Of a DNA stretch of 64,000 bases, positions 1-10,508 are shown piece after piece; positions within the stretch are counted from its first letter, which is position 1, and every line of letters begins with the position of its first letter. Source of the stretch: Fasciola hepatica. Its lineage: Eukaryota; Platyhelminthes; Trematoda; Plagiorchiida; Fasciolidae. The notes below the pieces were generated by a model that did no database searches, was not told where the DNA came from, and saw only the letters and a program-made list of their open reading frames with translations. The position numbers and the translations under genes are program-made. Where the stretch lies: assembly GCA_948099385.1 (NCBI GenBank), contig CANUEZ040000159.1, positions 6,838,501-6,902,500 on the forward strand, read 5' to 3'.

Positions 1-360
1 TAAGCCATATTCCGTAACGTCTCTAACCAATGACAATTCTCGTCCCTTGGGGTCCAACCAGGGAGGCGAGAAGCACCAACTGGAGCCAATGTTGGTGCTA
101 GCCACTTCATATTTGTACGCTAAGTCCTGGCCTGGCCACCGCGCCACGTCTCCCAGCCTTGCTCAGCACATGCGAATAAGGCACAGAAAGGTAGACGATG
201 GGCACGCATTCGCAAAACATGACTGAGCCACCGGAGGCGGTGTGGAGCAATCACTTCGTTAAGAGAGCGACTAACCGCGTCTAAAACGACGGCACACCTC
301 GTCATTATTCACTCGATGTTCCCACCAGACGCAAGTAATGCTTCGGAGACTTCGGTGGGG
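1..360 (-). pseudogene. RTE-like LINE, C-terminal fragment
   Basis: Reading the minus strand, an open stretch at 120-305 contains LRWLSHVLRM and GWETWRGGQART. Below it, a shifted frame gives words resembling the LPGWTPRD..W..LRNMA tail. These are the conserved C-terminal words of RTE-type LINE polyproteins downstream of the reverse transcriptase; the better preserved copy at 5.3-8.7 kb has LRWLGHVLRM at the same place. Only the tail is present, with frame breaks, and the fragment may continue beyond the window edge. It is a dead LINE fragment. It cannot be ruled out that the missing part lies to the left of base 1. Confidence 0.65.
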
Positions 361-469
361 AAATGAACATTGATATATGCAGAAATAACAGCTTGCAAGG
401 CTTTCAAGTAAATAAACGCTAGTATATATTTCAATTCTTTTATTTACTAAACGACAATGTGCAATATAT

Positions 470-600
470 GTGAAAGGGGGCCGCGGCTAATCAAAGGCTG
501 CTAAGTGGGGAAGTGACCGCTAGAGACGGGAATCGAACCCGGGGATGTCATGGTCCATGACCGTTTGACCACCGCCGGTCAAGTTCCCTATCCAGTAAAT
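470..600 (-). repeat. tRNA-like SINE or tRNA-derived pseudogene
   Basis: On the minus strand there is an A-box-like GGTGGTCAAACGG followed about 30 nt later by a good B box, GGTTCGATTCC, inside a possible T arm. The acceptor ends GACCG/CGGTC can pair, but the anticodon arm (GTCATGGACCATGAC) is a plain palindrome with no proper 7-nt loop. It is therefore not a functional tRNA. A tRNA-derived SINE head is the best reading. Confidence 0.5.
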
Positions 601-859
601 CGAGGTTTATTAGTTGCTCCATATGGTCTCAGTTGACACTCCAATGTTTATACTTCAAAGCAGATTTTTTACATCCACCATAGCCTGTCGTATACGACGG
701 GGTACGACGAGCCTTATATGGTCCCTCACCTTATGCTCGGCTATCGGCTGCGCTAGTCCGTCATCAACATAGATTTCGTACACTGACCTCGTGCACTTCC
801 AAAACTGAAACTCAAACTGCCATGATACAATCGACCTTTATTTTCTCAAGCATTCTCCT

Positions 860-1400
860 TACAATTATTATTTATAGTGGGAGGTCCTCACAAAAATACA
901 CAAATCTGCCTCGCTTACCAAGTTTTAACACCGTACATCTACATCCACCAGTGACCTTTCTGGCAAAGGTTTCGCTATTCCATATTACCCGGAGGAGTTT
1001 TGTCAACTCAAAAACCAAAGCTTCGCCTCTATCCCTGAGAAATGGAGACAACCCACTCCGTCCGGCCGCTTTGTACCCTTTCAAATAACCTATCTCCTGC
1101 ATAACCTCTATTTCTGGTGGAGTGATACGACCTGCGTTATTTTTCTTGTATGTATGTCTTGAAGTTCCACTGTGGAATTGGGTCAACTGGATTGTTCTTT
1201 AAAGTGCACTGCCCAGCAATCTAGACGACGCCCCTGAGAGTGAATCTGTGAGCCGTCGAATTTCTTGATTAAATAACTTACACTGGGCTTCCGTGGACCG
1301 GTATTCGTAATCAAACGCAGCCTTTTCCATTTCTCTACATTTCGCAATCCACCACTGTTCACGGTCGTCTCTCAAACTCTCTCAGGAGTACAAAAAATAA
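860..1400 (-). pseudogene. RTE-like LINE fragment (linker and start of RT)
   Basis: Minus-strand translation of about 1200-1390 gives RDDREQWW..KCREMEKAA, the basic linker that lies between endonuclease and reverse transcriptase in RTE elements. Further on, 960-1186 gives PPEIEVMQEIGYLKGYKAAG and ALVFELTKLLRVIW, matching the first RT block (compare SLKRGKAAAPDELPP in the copy at 6.9 kb). Frames shift between the pieces and no catalytic block is present. It is an inactive fragment, in the same orientation as the fragment at 1-360 but not clearly continuous with it. Confidence 0.6.
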
Positions 1401-1469
1401 CTAGTGTTCTCCAGAGTTTCAGGATCTCCACAAAACTGCTTGGAAGTTGATAATAAATTCCCCTTGATC

Positions 1470-1471
<2 letters not shown>

Positions 1472-1516
<45 letters not shown>
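1472..1516. repeat. (TA)n microsatellite
   Basis: Uninterrupted TA dinucleotides, about 22 units, directly left of the fold-back repeat. Confidence 0.97.
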
Positions 1517-1519
<3 letters not shown>

Positions 1520-1520
1520 T

Positions 1521-1774
1521 TCACTAGAATCTAATTTGAATAGTCTGGAGTCTGAATGGATACTCTTCATTGAAGAACCCACAAATGAATCACAACTGTG
1601 ATTTCTCATACTTACTATCAACATGAGCGCTTGCACATGCAGCCTCGTTGTTCGTTGGGTTAGCAGTGACCCGGACACGAATAACTATGAGAAATCACAG
1701 TTGTGATTCATTTGTGGGCTCTTCAATGAAGAGTATCTATTCACACTCCAGACGATTCAAATTAGATTCTAGTG
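1521..1774. repeat. Fold-back (inverted repeat) element, arms of about 90 nt
   Basis: Left arm 1521-1610 is repeated in inverted orientation at 1686-1774 with few mismatches: TCACTAGAATCTAATTTGAA is mirrored by TTCAAATTAGATTCTAGTGA. The spacer is about 75 nt. RNA or single-stranded DNA from here would form a long hairpin. It lies between two TA tracts and immediately before the hammerhead ribozyme, so it may be part of the same non-autonomous repeat. No protein is encoded. Confidence 0.9.
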
Positions 1775-1825
1775 AACATATAACATCGGAGTGTACAAGT
1801 ATTAAGACGAGTGTGCAGAGGAGTA

Positions 1826-1883
1826 CCGGGTACGCATACCTGATGAGCGGCAACAACCGCGAAACCGGTCGTGTGCTTCCAGG
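1826..1883 (+). ncRNA. Type I hammerhead ribozyme (minimal stem III)
   Basis: All core parts are present in order. Stem I 5' strand GCATAC is at 1834-1839, CTGATGA at 1840-1846, stem II GCGG/CCGC (1847-1850 and 1857-1860) with loop CAACAA, and GAAA at 1861-1864. A very short stem III closes A1864-U1869 around CCGG. Then comes the cleavage base C1870, and stem I 3' strand GTGTGC at 1871-1876 pairs fully with GCATAC (one G-U). Stem I extends past an internal loop by GG/CC and CC/GG (1826-1830 with 1879-1883). Predicted self-cleavage lies between 1870 and 1871. Such small type I motifs are known from schistosome SINE-like repeats, Penelope-like elements and metazoan retrozymes. Which carrier applies here is not clear; only one copy was seen in the window. 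Confidence 0.85.
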
Positions 1884-1919
1884 GAAATTTCGTCCCCACG
1901 TTTACATACTACTTACTAT

Positions 1920-1921
<2 letters not shown>

Positions 1922-1989
<68 letters not shown>
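1922..1989. repeat. (TA)n microsatellite
   Basis: About 34 uninterrupted TA units, about 40 nt after the hammerhead motif. Confidence 0.97.
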
Positions 1990-1996
<7 letters not shown>

Positions 1997-2369
1997 GTTC
2001 ACCCTTCTCCTAATTACCTCTAACCGTATTCACACTTTAGCTGATAATACCAGGCTCCATTGCTACTTGTCCTACTCGTCTCCCGGATACCATAAACCAA
2101 CGCCCATCGAAACCACTCCAGTGTTTACGTCGCTGAATCCCGATCCTGAGCAAAATGTTGTCTTGGATTCAGGCAACCATGAGTCCTTTAAGGTCGCGAA
2201 AATCTAGTTCGTCCACCTTCTCAAAACGAAACATGTACCGCCCAGTATTCATCGTCACTTTACTGTTCTTGATTCCAGATCTTCGGTTCTTCCCGGCGTA
2301 TCGATCTCTAGTCCCCAAATGTCACTGATCCTGTGCCTTGAAAACATCAAGAAATAGTATTTATCTTTT

Positions 2370-2820
2370 GTGTGGGTCGTAGATGGTCCTCAACTTTCTG
2401 TGGTAAGACTATCGCCTGTCCTATGGATCCTTATGTCGTTCGCCACTCCAAGCCTCAGGATGAGGTTGCCCGTTTCACCAAAAAACTCATAAAACTCACG
2501 ACTCACGAAGGGTCACCGCTTGTTTTTCCAGCATGCACTACAAGAAAAAACTTATTAGCCGTTTTAACCACAATACTGATTCTGCACACCTTTTTTCCTG
2601 TCTTATTCATGACTGAGACGCAAATCTCTCCCCCATCGGATATTACTTATATTCAGTTTCCGAACTAAACTTGGTGTCTACGCTTATATCCACCAATCTG
2701 TCGGTACCCCCAGTATCGCACATTTGGATGTTACCAACCGCGAGTTCCAGATGATGCAGCTGAAACTTCGGCTACCTTCTTTTAACCATCCTGAACCGCT
2801 TATCGCTCCCCAACAATAGC
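2370..2820 (+). pseudogene. Possible LINE endonuclease fragment
   Basis: Plus-strand frames across 2560-2820 read GVYAYIHQSV, then AHLDVTNREFQMMQLKLRLP. This resembles the part of CR1/L2-type endonucleases where a G-V-x-x-Y-I strand is followed by an EF..LW.KLRLP strand. A frame break separates the preceding open stretch (2372-2668) from it. The N-terminal active-site blocks were not found. The assignment is weak and could be wrong. Confidence 0.3.
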
Positions 2821-2879
2821 GACCTCTCAATTGTTGATTTATTCTCTTCTAATATTGAGAATCCCGGTCGGAGTTGTAC

Positions 2880-3887
2880 TGACCTCGAGCATGCTACCGG
2901 GCGCATCCCAAAGTCGCGGACAGGGACACGGACACCAAACCGGTGGTTAGTTGCGATTAAAGCGGGCTTAGGCTCACTGAATAAGTGGCTGCCGACGAGC
3001 AGCGGCAGCGCTTGAGGATATGGTGGGTCTTCGCCTGGCTACCATCTTCCTTTCAAAAAATGCCACAAAAATCCGTTGGCTGCACTGTAATGTGGCTCAT
3101 GCGACCCGCCAACAAATAAGACCGTGGCCCTTGCTGCCTTGCAGGTTGCACTTGGATGTGCAAAGACTAGAGGCGCACCCTCAAACGAAAAAGGCCGGAC
3201 TGGGCTACCGAATCTCACAAAAGTCCCGAACGGTGCTAGGGACACTGCTTCGTGTCACTATTCCCGAGACTATCCATGGATTATTGTGAATTTACGCGCT
3301 CTGGTCAGGCTACGGCGTCCCCGGTAGGCAACGGGCCTCGTGTTCCAGCGGTCGAGGTAACAGCGAGCTCTAGGAAACAGATACAGCCTGTTGGAATGTG
3401 AGGACGCTACTAGATGTAGGTAGCCAAAGTATCACAGTGCGAACACGAAAATGATTATCATGTAGACATTGCCTGCCTTTCGTGAGTTCGACCACCCTAC
3501 TCCGGAACTCGGTGTGTTAAGGTTCCGGAAGTGGATACTGTTTGTTAGCTTTGTCACAGTGGGCTTGAGGACAACTTCAGATACGATTGTGTCGCACTCA
3601 ACCTAAACAAAGAACCCTGGTTTCTCGGAAACCGATTTCTTTGAGGTTGGCTCTAACACGCCCCAAGGGCCCTTCCCAGAATCTGTCGGTGATTGCTATA
3701 CATGCACCGACAAATCCGGCTGAAAACACAGGAAAATATGACTTCTACGAAAAAATTACGGTATAATCAATCGTGTTTCACGAATTGACATGCTTTTCGT
3801 CGCCGCTGACTGGAACGCACAAACAGCCCTCCCCCCCCCCCATATGGACTCAATGCTCGTTCACATTACTGTTCGTCGTACATCCTA
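2880..3887. other. No gene recognised
   Basis: Only short open frames and no domain I recognise. A run of ten C's sits at about 3831-3840. A GGTTTC/GAAACC-rich stretch at about 3615-3640 resembles ones at 17.5 and 45.2 kb. Confidence 0.5.
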
Positions 3888-4900
3888 GCTCGTGAAAACT
3901 TCTGTTCATAACTGGTGCGAACTTTTGGATCACACATACGTTGCACGGCTAACCGGGTTTGCGGTTTGTGTCGATGACCATGGAGCCGGAGGGATAATCG
4001 CATTAAAAGTAATTCATGGTCCGACTCTACATACGTGGACCAGTAAAATCTGCAGTTCTGAACAGAACCGAGCCACCAATAACTTACTGCCGTATGACCA
4101 ATGTGATTCAGAGTACCTGTACAGTCAGAGCGTCACGCCACTGTGCGACGCTAGCTGTGTCGGAAATTCGTACAGGAGTAACTGATTGTCTGCAGAAAAC
4201 TGAAGAAGTCTATCCCCTTGTCTGTTCGCTGGGCGAACAGAGCACAACGCCCACCTAAACAAGCTTCTGACGCACTAGGTTTGCCAACTTGTGCATTTAA
4301 ATCACCAGCTAGCACCACAATGTCAGAGCCCTTGCTCCTGCAAACGACAGTGGTGAGTTCATCATACAAATCATCCTTCTGCGTATCGGAGCTGCAGTCT
4401 GTTGGAGCGTATGCCGAGATCATAAACAAACGCCAACTGACCCCGCTTTTATTACATCCTTGTGCATGAGTGCAGTGGAAGGGGCAAGCCCCCAGTAGCC
4501 ACGAAGGTCCGCTCCACCATTCGGGATAGCGGGTAACCAGACCCTAAGACTTGGAAAGACAGGAGTCTTACAGCATATAAACGACTATTAACCGGAATCC
4601 AGTCCAAAAGCGTAGCTTCAGCCTTGTCAGCCAAGAATATTCCAGGACCACATTGACCCTTAGCTCTAGCAGCTTCGTCTCCTGAAGTGCGCAGGATACC
4701 TTGATGAAAAACCAGGAGCAGGTTATTTTAATCACACTGTTTGAATCCCGGATACGCGTTTCACAAACGCAGTCGATATTGATCGCCAGAGTCCACTGTG
4801 ATCGCTAGGCACGCCTGCTGACCGGCCTGCATGAATGCACGCACGTCGACAACTACAGTGGTCAGGCCACTCTTCGGCAGTCCGAGTCTGAGATAACGAA
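3888..4900 (-). pseudogene. RTE-like LINE endonuclease fragment
   Basis: The minus strand reads ATLLDWIPVNSRLYAVRL, then ISAYAPTDCSSDTQKDDL, then VVLAGDLNAQVGKPSASEAC and NFRHS. These are successive blocks of an AP-type endonuclease (the GDLNA block carries the conserved Asp and Asn). They match the plus-strand copy at 5.6-6.1 kb in order. A SINE-like fragment (4440-4560) is inserted between blocks, and stops are scattered through it. Below 4150 the sequence continues into the post-endonuclease linker. Inactive. Confidence 0.75.
4440..4560 (-). repeat. SINE 3'-part fragment inside the RTE copy
   Basis: The words TTTTATTACAT, GCATGAGTGCA, GTAACCAGACCCT and GACTTGG occur in the same order as in the SINE at 13600-13885. 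The tRNA-like head is missing. It interrupts the RTE endonuclease fragment, so it inserted later. Confidence 0.55.
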
Positions 4901-5463
4901 ACAAACACTCTGACCTGCCACTTGCCTCAGTTGTCGTTGTCGACTTAGTGGCAGCTTAAAACGTGGACCAGTGTCACAGAAAAAGACGTAGAGCCTCTGG
5001 GCCTTCGACCGGTCTGTGGAGCCCAGTAATGGAAAAAGAATTGGATCATGAACTGTAACGAGCTCGCATCCGACTTCCGCGCGTGGTCAGCGATGGTCCG
5101 TGACACCCACGGAGCCGACTTGTCCTCCAGCAGGAGATAGTCGCGTAAAGGTAATAAAAGTAATACAGGCAGCAAGTCAACCATACAAAGTGTCTATCAA
5201 AACCCATTACACTGTTGTTTTTAGCAGTTTTTTTTTGAAACTACAGAATACCTTTTCCCCTTCAGTATTCTCTTTTTAATAATCCGCACATCTTCAGAGT
5301 TCCCTCTCTTTTATTCAACCTTTGTCTTCTGTCCCTAACCACCCCTCTTTGCCCCATCTATCCACCCACAACGCTCCCATTGATAACACGGTCGATACTT
5401 GCCCTGGTTCATTGTCAAATAGTGTCGTAAATAATCATCTTACTTGTAACTCACATTTTCCCA

Positions 5464-6180
5464 AGCCTCGTCAGCCTCTGAATCTCGGCTCCTTTAACGT
5501 GTGTACACTCATGCAGGCCGGTCAGCAGGCTTGCCTGGCGCTCACAATAGAATCTCGGAAGACTGATGTCTGCTGCTTAAGTGAAACGCGTATCCAGGAT
5601 TCGAGCAGTGTAATTCAACTAACTGCTCCTGGTATCTCATCGAGGTATTTCCTGCGCACTTCAGGAGACGAAGTAGCTTGAGCTGCGGGTCAACGTGGTG
5701 TAGGAATAGTCCTGAGTGACAAGGTCCAGACTGCCCTTTTAGACTGGATCCCGATTAATGGTCGTTTATTTGCTGTGAGACTCCAGGGGTCAGTTGGCGT
5801 TTGAAAGGGTATCTATATTGAGCGCAGTTTGTTTGTGATCTCGGCATACGCCCCAACGGACTGCAGCTCTGACATGCAGAAAGATGAGTTCGATGATGCA
5901 CTCGCCACCCTCGTTCGCAGCAGTAAAGGTTCTGACGTTGTAGTGCTAGCTGGTGACTTCAATGCACAAGTTGGCAAAGTGTGTCAGAAGCCTGTCTAGG
6001 TGGGCGTTGCGCTTTACGCGCTGAGCGTACAGATAACGGGGATAGACTTCTCCAATTTTGTGCAGACAATCGATTGTTCTTGTCTAGCACCAATTTCCGA
6101 CACAGCTCGCGTCGCACAGCGACATGGCGTTCCAACTCTACAGGTACTTTGAGTCAAATTGATCATATCGCCGTAAGTTA
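5464..6180 (+). pseudogene. RTE AP-like endonuclease domain, broken
   Basis: Blocks in order: LGSFNVCTLMQAGQQ (first strand, N of the active site), VCCLSETRIQD (catalytic Glu), then FVISAYAPTD, VVLAGDFNAQVGK (Asp and Asn), FRHSSRRTATW and QIDHIAVS (final D-H pair). These are the complete catalytic blocks of an apurinic-type endonuclease that nicks target DNA for target-primed reverse transcription. A stop at about 5680, another near 5806 and a frameshift around 5980 interrupt it. The blocks themselves look intact, so decay is mainly by stops and indels. Confidence 0.8.
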
Positions 6181-6840
6181 CTGGTGACGCAGTTCTGTTC
6201 AGAACTAGATCATACTGGTCCACGTACGTAGAGTCGGACCATACATTAGTTTTGATGCGATTATCACTCCAGCTCCATGGTCATCGTCGCAAACCGCAAA
6301 CCGGATTAGCCGTGCAACGTATGTGTGATCCAGAAGTACGCACCCGTTATGAACAGAAGCTAGCACATGAGCTAGGATGTACGACGAACAGTAATTTAGA
6401 TGAGCATTGGGCTCATATCAAACAGGCGATGCACTTTGCAGCAGGTTTTGCCTGTGGTCCTAGATCAGTTGTCCATCAGAGACACTGGATCTCGCAAGAG
6501 TCGCTGGGTATAATGGAGCAGAAGCGTCAGCTCTCGAACTGTAAGGAGATGAATAAGATGCGGAGAAAGCTGCAAAGGCAAGTTACGAAAAGCCTTAAGA
6601 AGGATCGCGAAAATTGGTGGGTCCAAGGTGGCCGAAGAAATGAAAATAGCAGCTGCTTCAGGTAACAGTCAAAAACTGTTCAAACTTATTCGTGACACTG
6701 GTGGACAGCGAACTCAAGTCAGTGAAACGACTTGCGATAGGAATGGAGAACCCATCCATAGCAAACAGCAAAGGCTTGACCGTTAGGCCGAGTACTTCAA
6801 GGAACAGTTTAGCTGGCCGCACGCTAGTGTAGTTACTCCT

Positions 6841-7926
6841 GTGTCAACAACTGCGACTCCTTGGGTGGTATCACTTGAGCCCCCATCGGAAGTAGAAGTG
6901 GAGTCATGCATTCGATCACTAAAGCGGGGGAAAGCGGCAGCTCCCGACGAACTTCCCCCAGTTCTTTTCAAACTGGGTGGGAAGGTTTTGATAAAATCAC
7001 TTACCGCTTTGCTCCGTGACATTTGGAACGAGGAGCGTATTCCGGTAATATGGAGTGAGTCGTTGATTGTTCCCATCTTCAAGAAGGGAATACGCAATGA
7101 CAGTAGTAATCATCGTGGGATTAGCTTAATTCCGATAGTCACCAAAGTATTAGCTTCGATTCTGCTGCACCGTCTTACGCCCACTCGCGAGAGGAATGCC
7201 CGCGAACAGCAGGCTGGATTCCGCCCAGGTCGAGGATGCATCGACCAGATTTTTACTCTTCGCCAACTACTTGAAACGCGTCACACACATCGCCGACCCA
7301 CAATAATGATTTTCTTAGACTTGAAAAACGCTTTCGATTCAGTTGATCGAACAGCGCTTTTCAGTGTTCTTCATCGAAAAGGTATGCCCCAGAAGTTCGT
7401 GAGCCTAATGAGATCATTGTGTTCTCATACTTCTGGCCGCGTTAGAGTTTACGGTGATCTATCCGGTCGGTTCGAAACGACCAGTGGTGTTCGACAGCGA
7501 TGTCCTATGTCTCCATTCCTGTTCAACTTCGTCATGGACGAAATAATGGAGAGTGCGCTGCAAAATCTTCAGGATGTAGGCGTCGAATTAGGAAATAGTG
7601 AAAAGCTATGTGACCTAGATTACGCGGACGACGTTGTCTGTTTGTTCGAATCCACGGAACATGCTCAACGTGCACTAGATAAACTTGGGAGAGCTGTAGT
7701 TCTATCCAGCATGCGCTTTGCACCTTCAAAGTGTAAAGTGATGTTACAAGACTGGACATCAATGATTCCGAACTTGATACTCCATGGGGAGGTGCTGTCA
7801 GTTGTCGACTACTTCACCTACCTCGGTAGCTGCGTGACGACGGATGGGAGCACAGTAGTAGAGGTGAGCACGCGTATATCCAAGGCTCGAGCGGCGTACG
7901 CTGGACTGGAGCACTTGTGGCAGTGA
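6841..7926 (+). CDS. RTE reverse transcriptase domain (361 codons)
   Basis: A long open frame contains the RT blocks in order. These are SLKRGKAAAPDELPPVLF, IVPIFKKGIRND with HRGISLIPI, QAGFRPGRGCIDQIF, MIFLDLKNAFDSVDR (first catalytic Asp), GVRQRCPMSPFLFN, and LDYADDVV (catalytic YADD, about 7615-7638). The expected G of RQGCP is R here. The frame ends at a TGA at 7924, after which the family's C-terminal tail continues in a nearby frame. The family normally has one polyprotein of about 1000 residues, so this is only its middle third. The upstream linker frame (6252-6665) is out of register. Confidence 0.85.
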   Translation: MSTTATPWVVSLEPPSEVEVESCIRSLKRGKAAAPDELPPVLFKLGGKVLIKSLTALLRDIWNEERIPVIWSESLIVPIFKKGIRNDSSNHRGISLIPIVTKVLASILLHRLTPTRERNAREQQAGFRPGRGCIDQIFTLRQLLETRHTHRRPTIMIFLDLKNAFDSVDRTALFSVLHRKGMPQKFVSLMRSLCSHTSGRVRVYGDLSGRFETTSGVRQRCPMSPFLFNFVMDEIMESALQNLQDVGVELGNSEKLCDLDYADDVVCLFESTEHAQRALDKLGRAVVLSSMRFAPSKCKVMLQDWTSMIPNLILHGEVLSVVDYFTYLGSCVTTDGSTVVEVSTRISKARAAYAGLEHLWQ

Positions 7927-8849
7927 TCTGATATCTCACTGAAGTTGAAAGGTCGTGTATACTGTGCCGCAGTGCGTTCAGTTTTGTTGTATGGTTGCGA
8001 AACTTGGAGTCTGTGTGCAGAAGATATTCGTCGTCTTGAGGTTTTCGACCATCGATGTTTACGTAGTATCGCTAAGATCGGGTGGAGTAGCCGAGTGGGC
8101 AATGCTGAGGTCTGAAATCGAGTATTGGGTACTAGTTCAGAGAATATTCTATCACAGCGTGTCTAGCTTAGTATACTTCGTTGGTTAGGGCACGTTTTGC
8201 GTATGTCAAACACACGTCTACCGTACCGTGCCCTATTTTTCGTTCCCCTTTAGGAGTGGAGGAAACCACGTGGAGGTCAACAAATGACGTGGCAACGATG
8301 AATGAGAAAATGTGCAACGAACTTGAGAAAAGTAGGTGTCTCACGTCTCCGTGGTTATGGTCCAAAAGATCCGTCAACCAGTTGGCTGGAGACACTGAAG
8401 GATATGGCAGGGAACTGTGAACAGTGGCGATTGTGCTGTCACTTTCTGTCGAATCAGAATGACTGATCGATGTGCGTTTGTACCGTCAGACTGTAGTCTG
8501 AGTGTTGGCTACTAGGGTATTCTTTCCTTTTTCCACCCGTGTAGGTCCACTCCCTATCCATCTTGTATATTCATACTTTCTAATTCAGCGTGCAAGATGG
8601 TGAGAAAGGCAGTGGTCAGTGGGGCTTGCCTTACTGTTTAACGCTGTACGATGGTGATGATGATGATGACATCTTCGGACACGCAATTAAATGAACGTGC
8701 TCTCCCCTGTTATACATTTAGTTCCTAGACGATGAAACTTATCTAATTCATTTTTATCAAATTGTAAAGACGGCGTATCCTTAATAATAGAAAATACACT
8801 CGCATTTTTCGCATCAATGGGTATTCATTTGCATCATTTACACCCGTGT

Positions 8850-8960
8850 GGCCGTACCATGATAGCTCAATTGGCAGAGCATCTGCTCGGTAAGGGAAAG
8901 GTAAGCAGCTCGATTTCGGCTCTTGATTTTGGACTTGTGGATACCATGAATGCAAGTGGA
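8850..8960 (+). repeat. tRNA-like SINE head
   Basis: ATAGCTCAATTGGCAGAGCA is an excellent D-arm/A-box match, and TCTGCTCGGTAAGG resembles an anticodon arm. The B box (CTCGATTTCGG) is degenerate. It is too imperfect for a working tRNA and most likely a tRNA-derived SINE. Confidence 0.55.
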
Positions 8961-9518
8961 TTTCCCATTATCTAAGATTCAGGCTCCTCGTACCACTAAG
9001 TACAACGTATATTTGTTTACTGACAGCTTCCCTGTGAGAATACAGTACGACGCCCTCTAGGCTGACACACGGTGGATCTGAACTTGTCCTAGATGGGTAC
9101 GCGCTTTGCCCCGTCCAAGTAAGGTGTTTTACGGAGCCGACCGAGGCTGCTCCTCCAACCAACCTTCGCTGTGATAGCCGATCCATTTCGGTCCGTCATA
9201 CGGTGTCATATCTGACGGTGTAAGGAAGAGCCTGTGATATTTTGTTTTGAAGATGCGGGCTAACCATGCAGCCGTGTGTAAATTTCCTTATTGGTTACTC
9301 CTAACGACCGAAAAAATCTTCTGATGAGAATTTCATTGACTCATGTATCAATCCAATATTTACCCCACTCATAACCATCGCATTGCCCCTTGTGCCTGTA
9401 CTATCTGGTAGCAAACAAAACAGATGAGCCCAAAAACCAGGACTAAGAGCGGTCTAGAAGCAATCAAATTTAGATAGAATGAACATGGTAAAATAACCAC
9501 ATCGGGTTTCTAACTCAC
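8961..9518. other. No gene recognised; possible continuation of PSMB7 intron 6
   Basis: Below the exon 6 donor site the minus strand shows no match to the expected C-terminal PSMB7 segment. Only short open frames occur. Confidence 0.4.
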
Positions 9519-10452
9519 CGCTGCCCCTTTTTGTTTGCCACGTCGTGTGGTCTAATATACTCCGTGGAATCCTTGGTGATCACGCACAGGTCAACGTTAC
9601 TTCCAGATCCAAGATCATTTAAAATACCAGCAGCTATTGCGTCCCGAACAAGCTGCATTGCTTCCGTACGCTGCATAAGAGCGAGGATTGGAAAAGTTCA
9701 GTACATTTATCGTTATCGCACGGTAAAACAATGAGATGTGTTCAACCGAACGCTGTGTTGCTCATCGACTGTACAAACTATGGATGATATTGAAGACGGA
9801 GGATGCAGACCCATACGTGTAAAGTGGTCATCACACGGAATAGTGTGCAAGCATGCACTCCACAGTATCTTGTCCCGGTGAACATGGTATAAGGATTTTG
9901 TTTATTGTCTCCAGGAACACAGGTGGGCTCTGTTCAAGCAGACTGCGATCGCCTCTGCGGTGGCTTAGATTCAACTCGTAGAAAATAACAAAGGTTCAGC
10001 AATATCCGTATTCCATCAGCCAATTGTGAAACCCCTTGGACCATAACCAGGGCTATAGACATCTAACATCTCTAATATCTCCAAGCATTTTTGCACGTCT
10101 TATGCATACAATCTACGTTTTTCCATGTAGCTCTCTCCATCGATGCAATGTAGAAGACAGTCGCGATAGGCACGAGACTTAAGCTCCGGCAGCTGGAACA
10201 GTACTAGGCCCAGCAACCAAGCTTTTTCTTTTTACTGATAACCGCTGGCTCATACTATTTCTGTTCCCCGTAAACATACAAAACAAGGACGAAAACATCA
10301 TCAAAACGTGTGCAGTGAAAAAACAATCAAAAACATTCGCGTTCCTTTTATTTATTCATTATTTTCTCCCACACTTTTGTGCCTTATCCTTTCTCTTACT
10401 TTTTGTACTTGTTGACGTTATTGTATTCGCACCAAGCTTCACTTCAAGCTGA

Positions 10453-10508
<56 letters not shown>

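Larger units (their letters stand above)
5290..8671 (+). mobile_element. RTE-like LINE, nearly full length but mutated
   Basis: Order on the plus strand: AP endonuclease (about 5464-6180), basic linker with DRENWW (about 6600), reverse transcriptase (6841-7926), and a C-terminal tail with YGCETWSL and LRWLGHVLRM (about 7985-8205). The tail region continues to a GATGATGATG-rich tract at 8650-8670, the kind of simple-repeat tail usual for RTE elements. Frameshifts and stops break the polyprotein into at least five pieces, so it cannot be autonomous. The 5' boundary is uncertain. A second copy of its 3' end lies inverted at 15545-16265. Confidence 0.85.

Noticed and set aside
470..600. Functional tRNA gene
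   Set aside because: The A and B boxes are present, but the anticodon arm cannot form a normal loop. A SINE head is more likely.
1404..2013. Open frames containing long runs of Ile-Tyr
   Set aside because: These are translations of the (TA)n tracts. The same applies at 10.4 and 34.9 kb.
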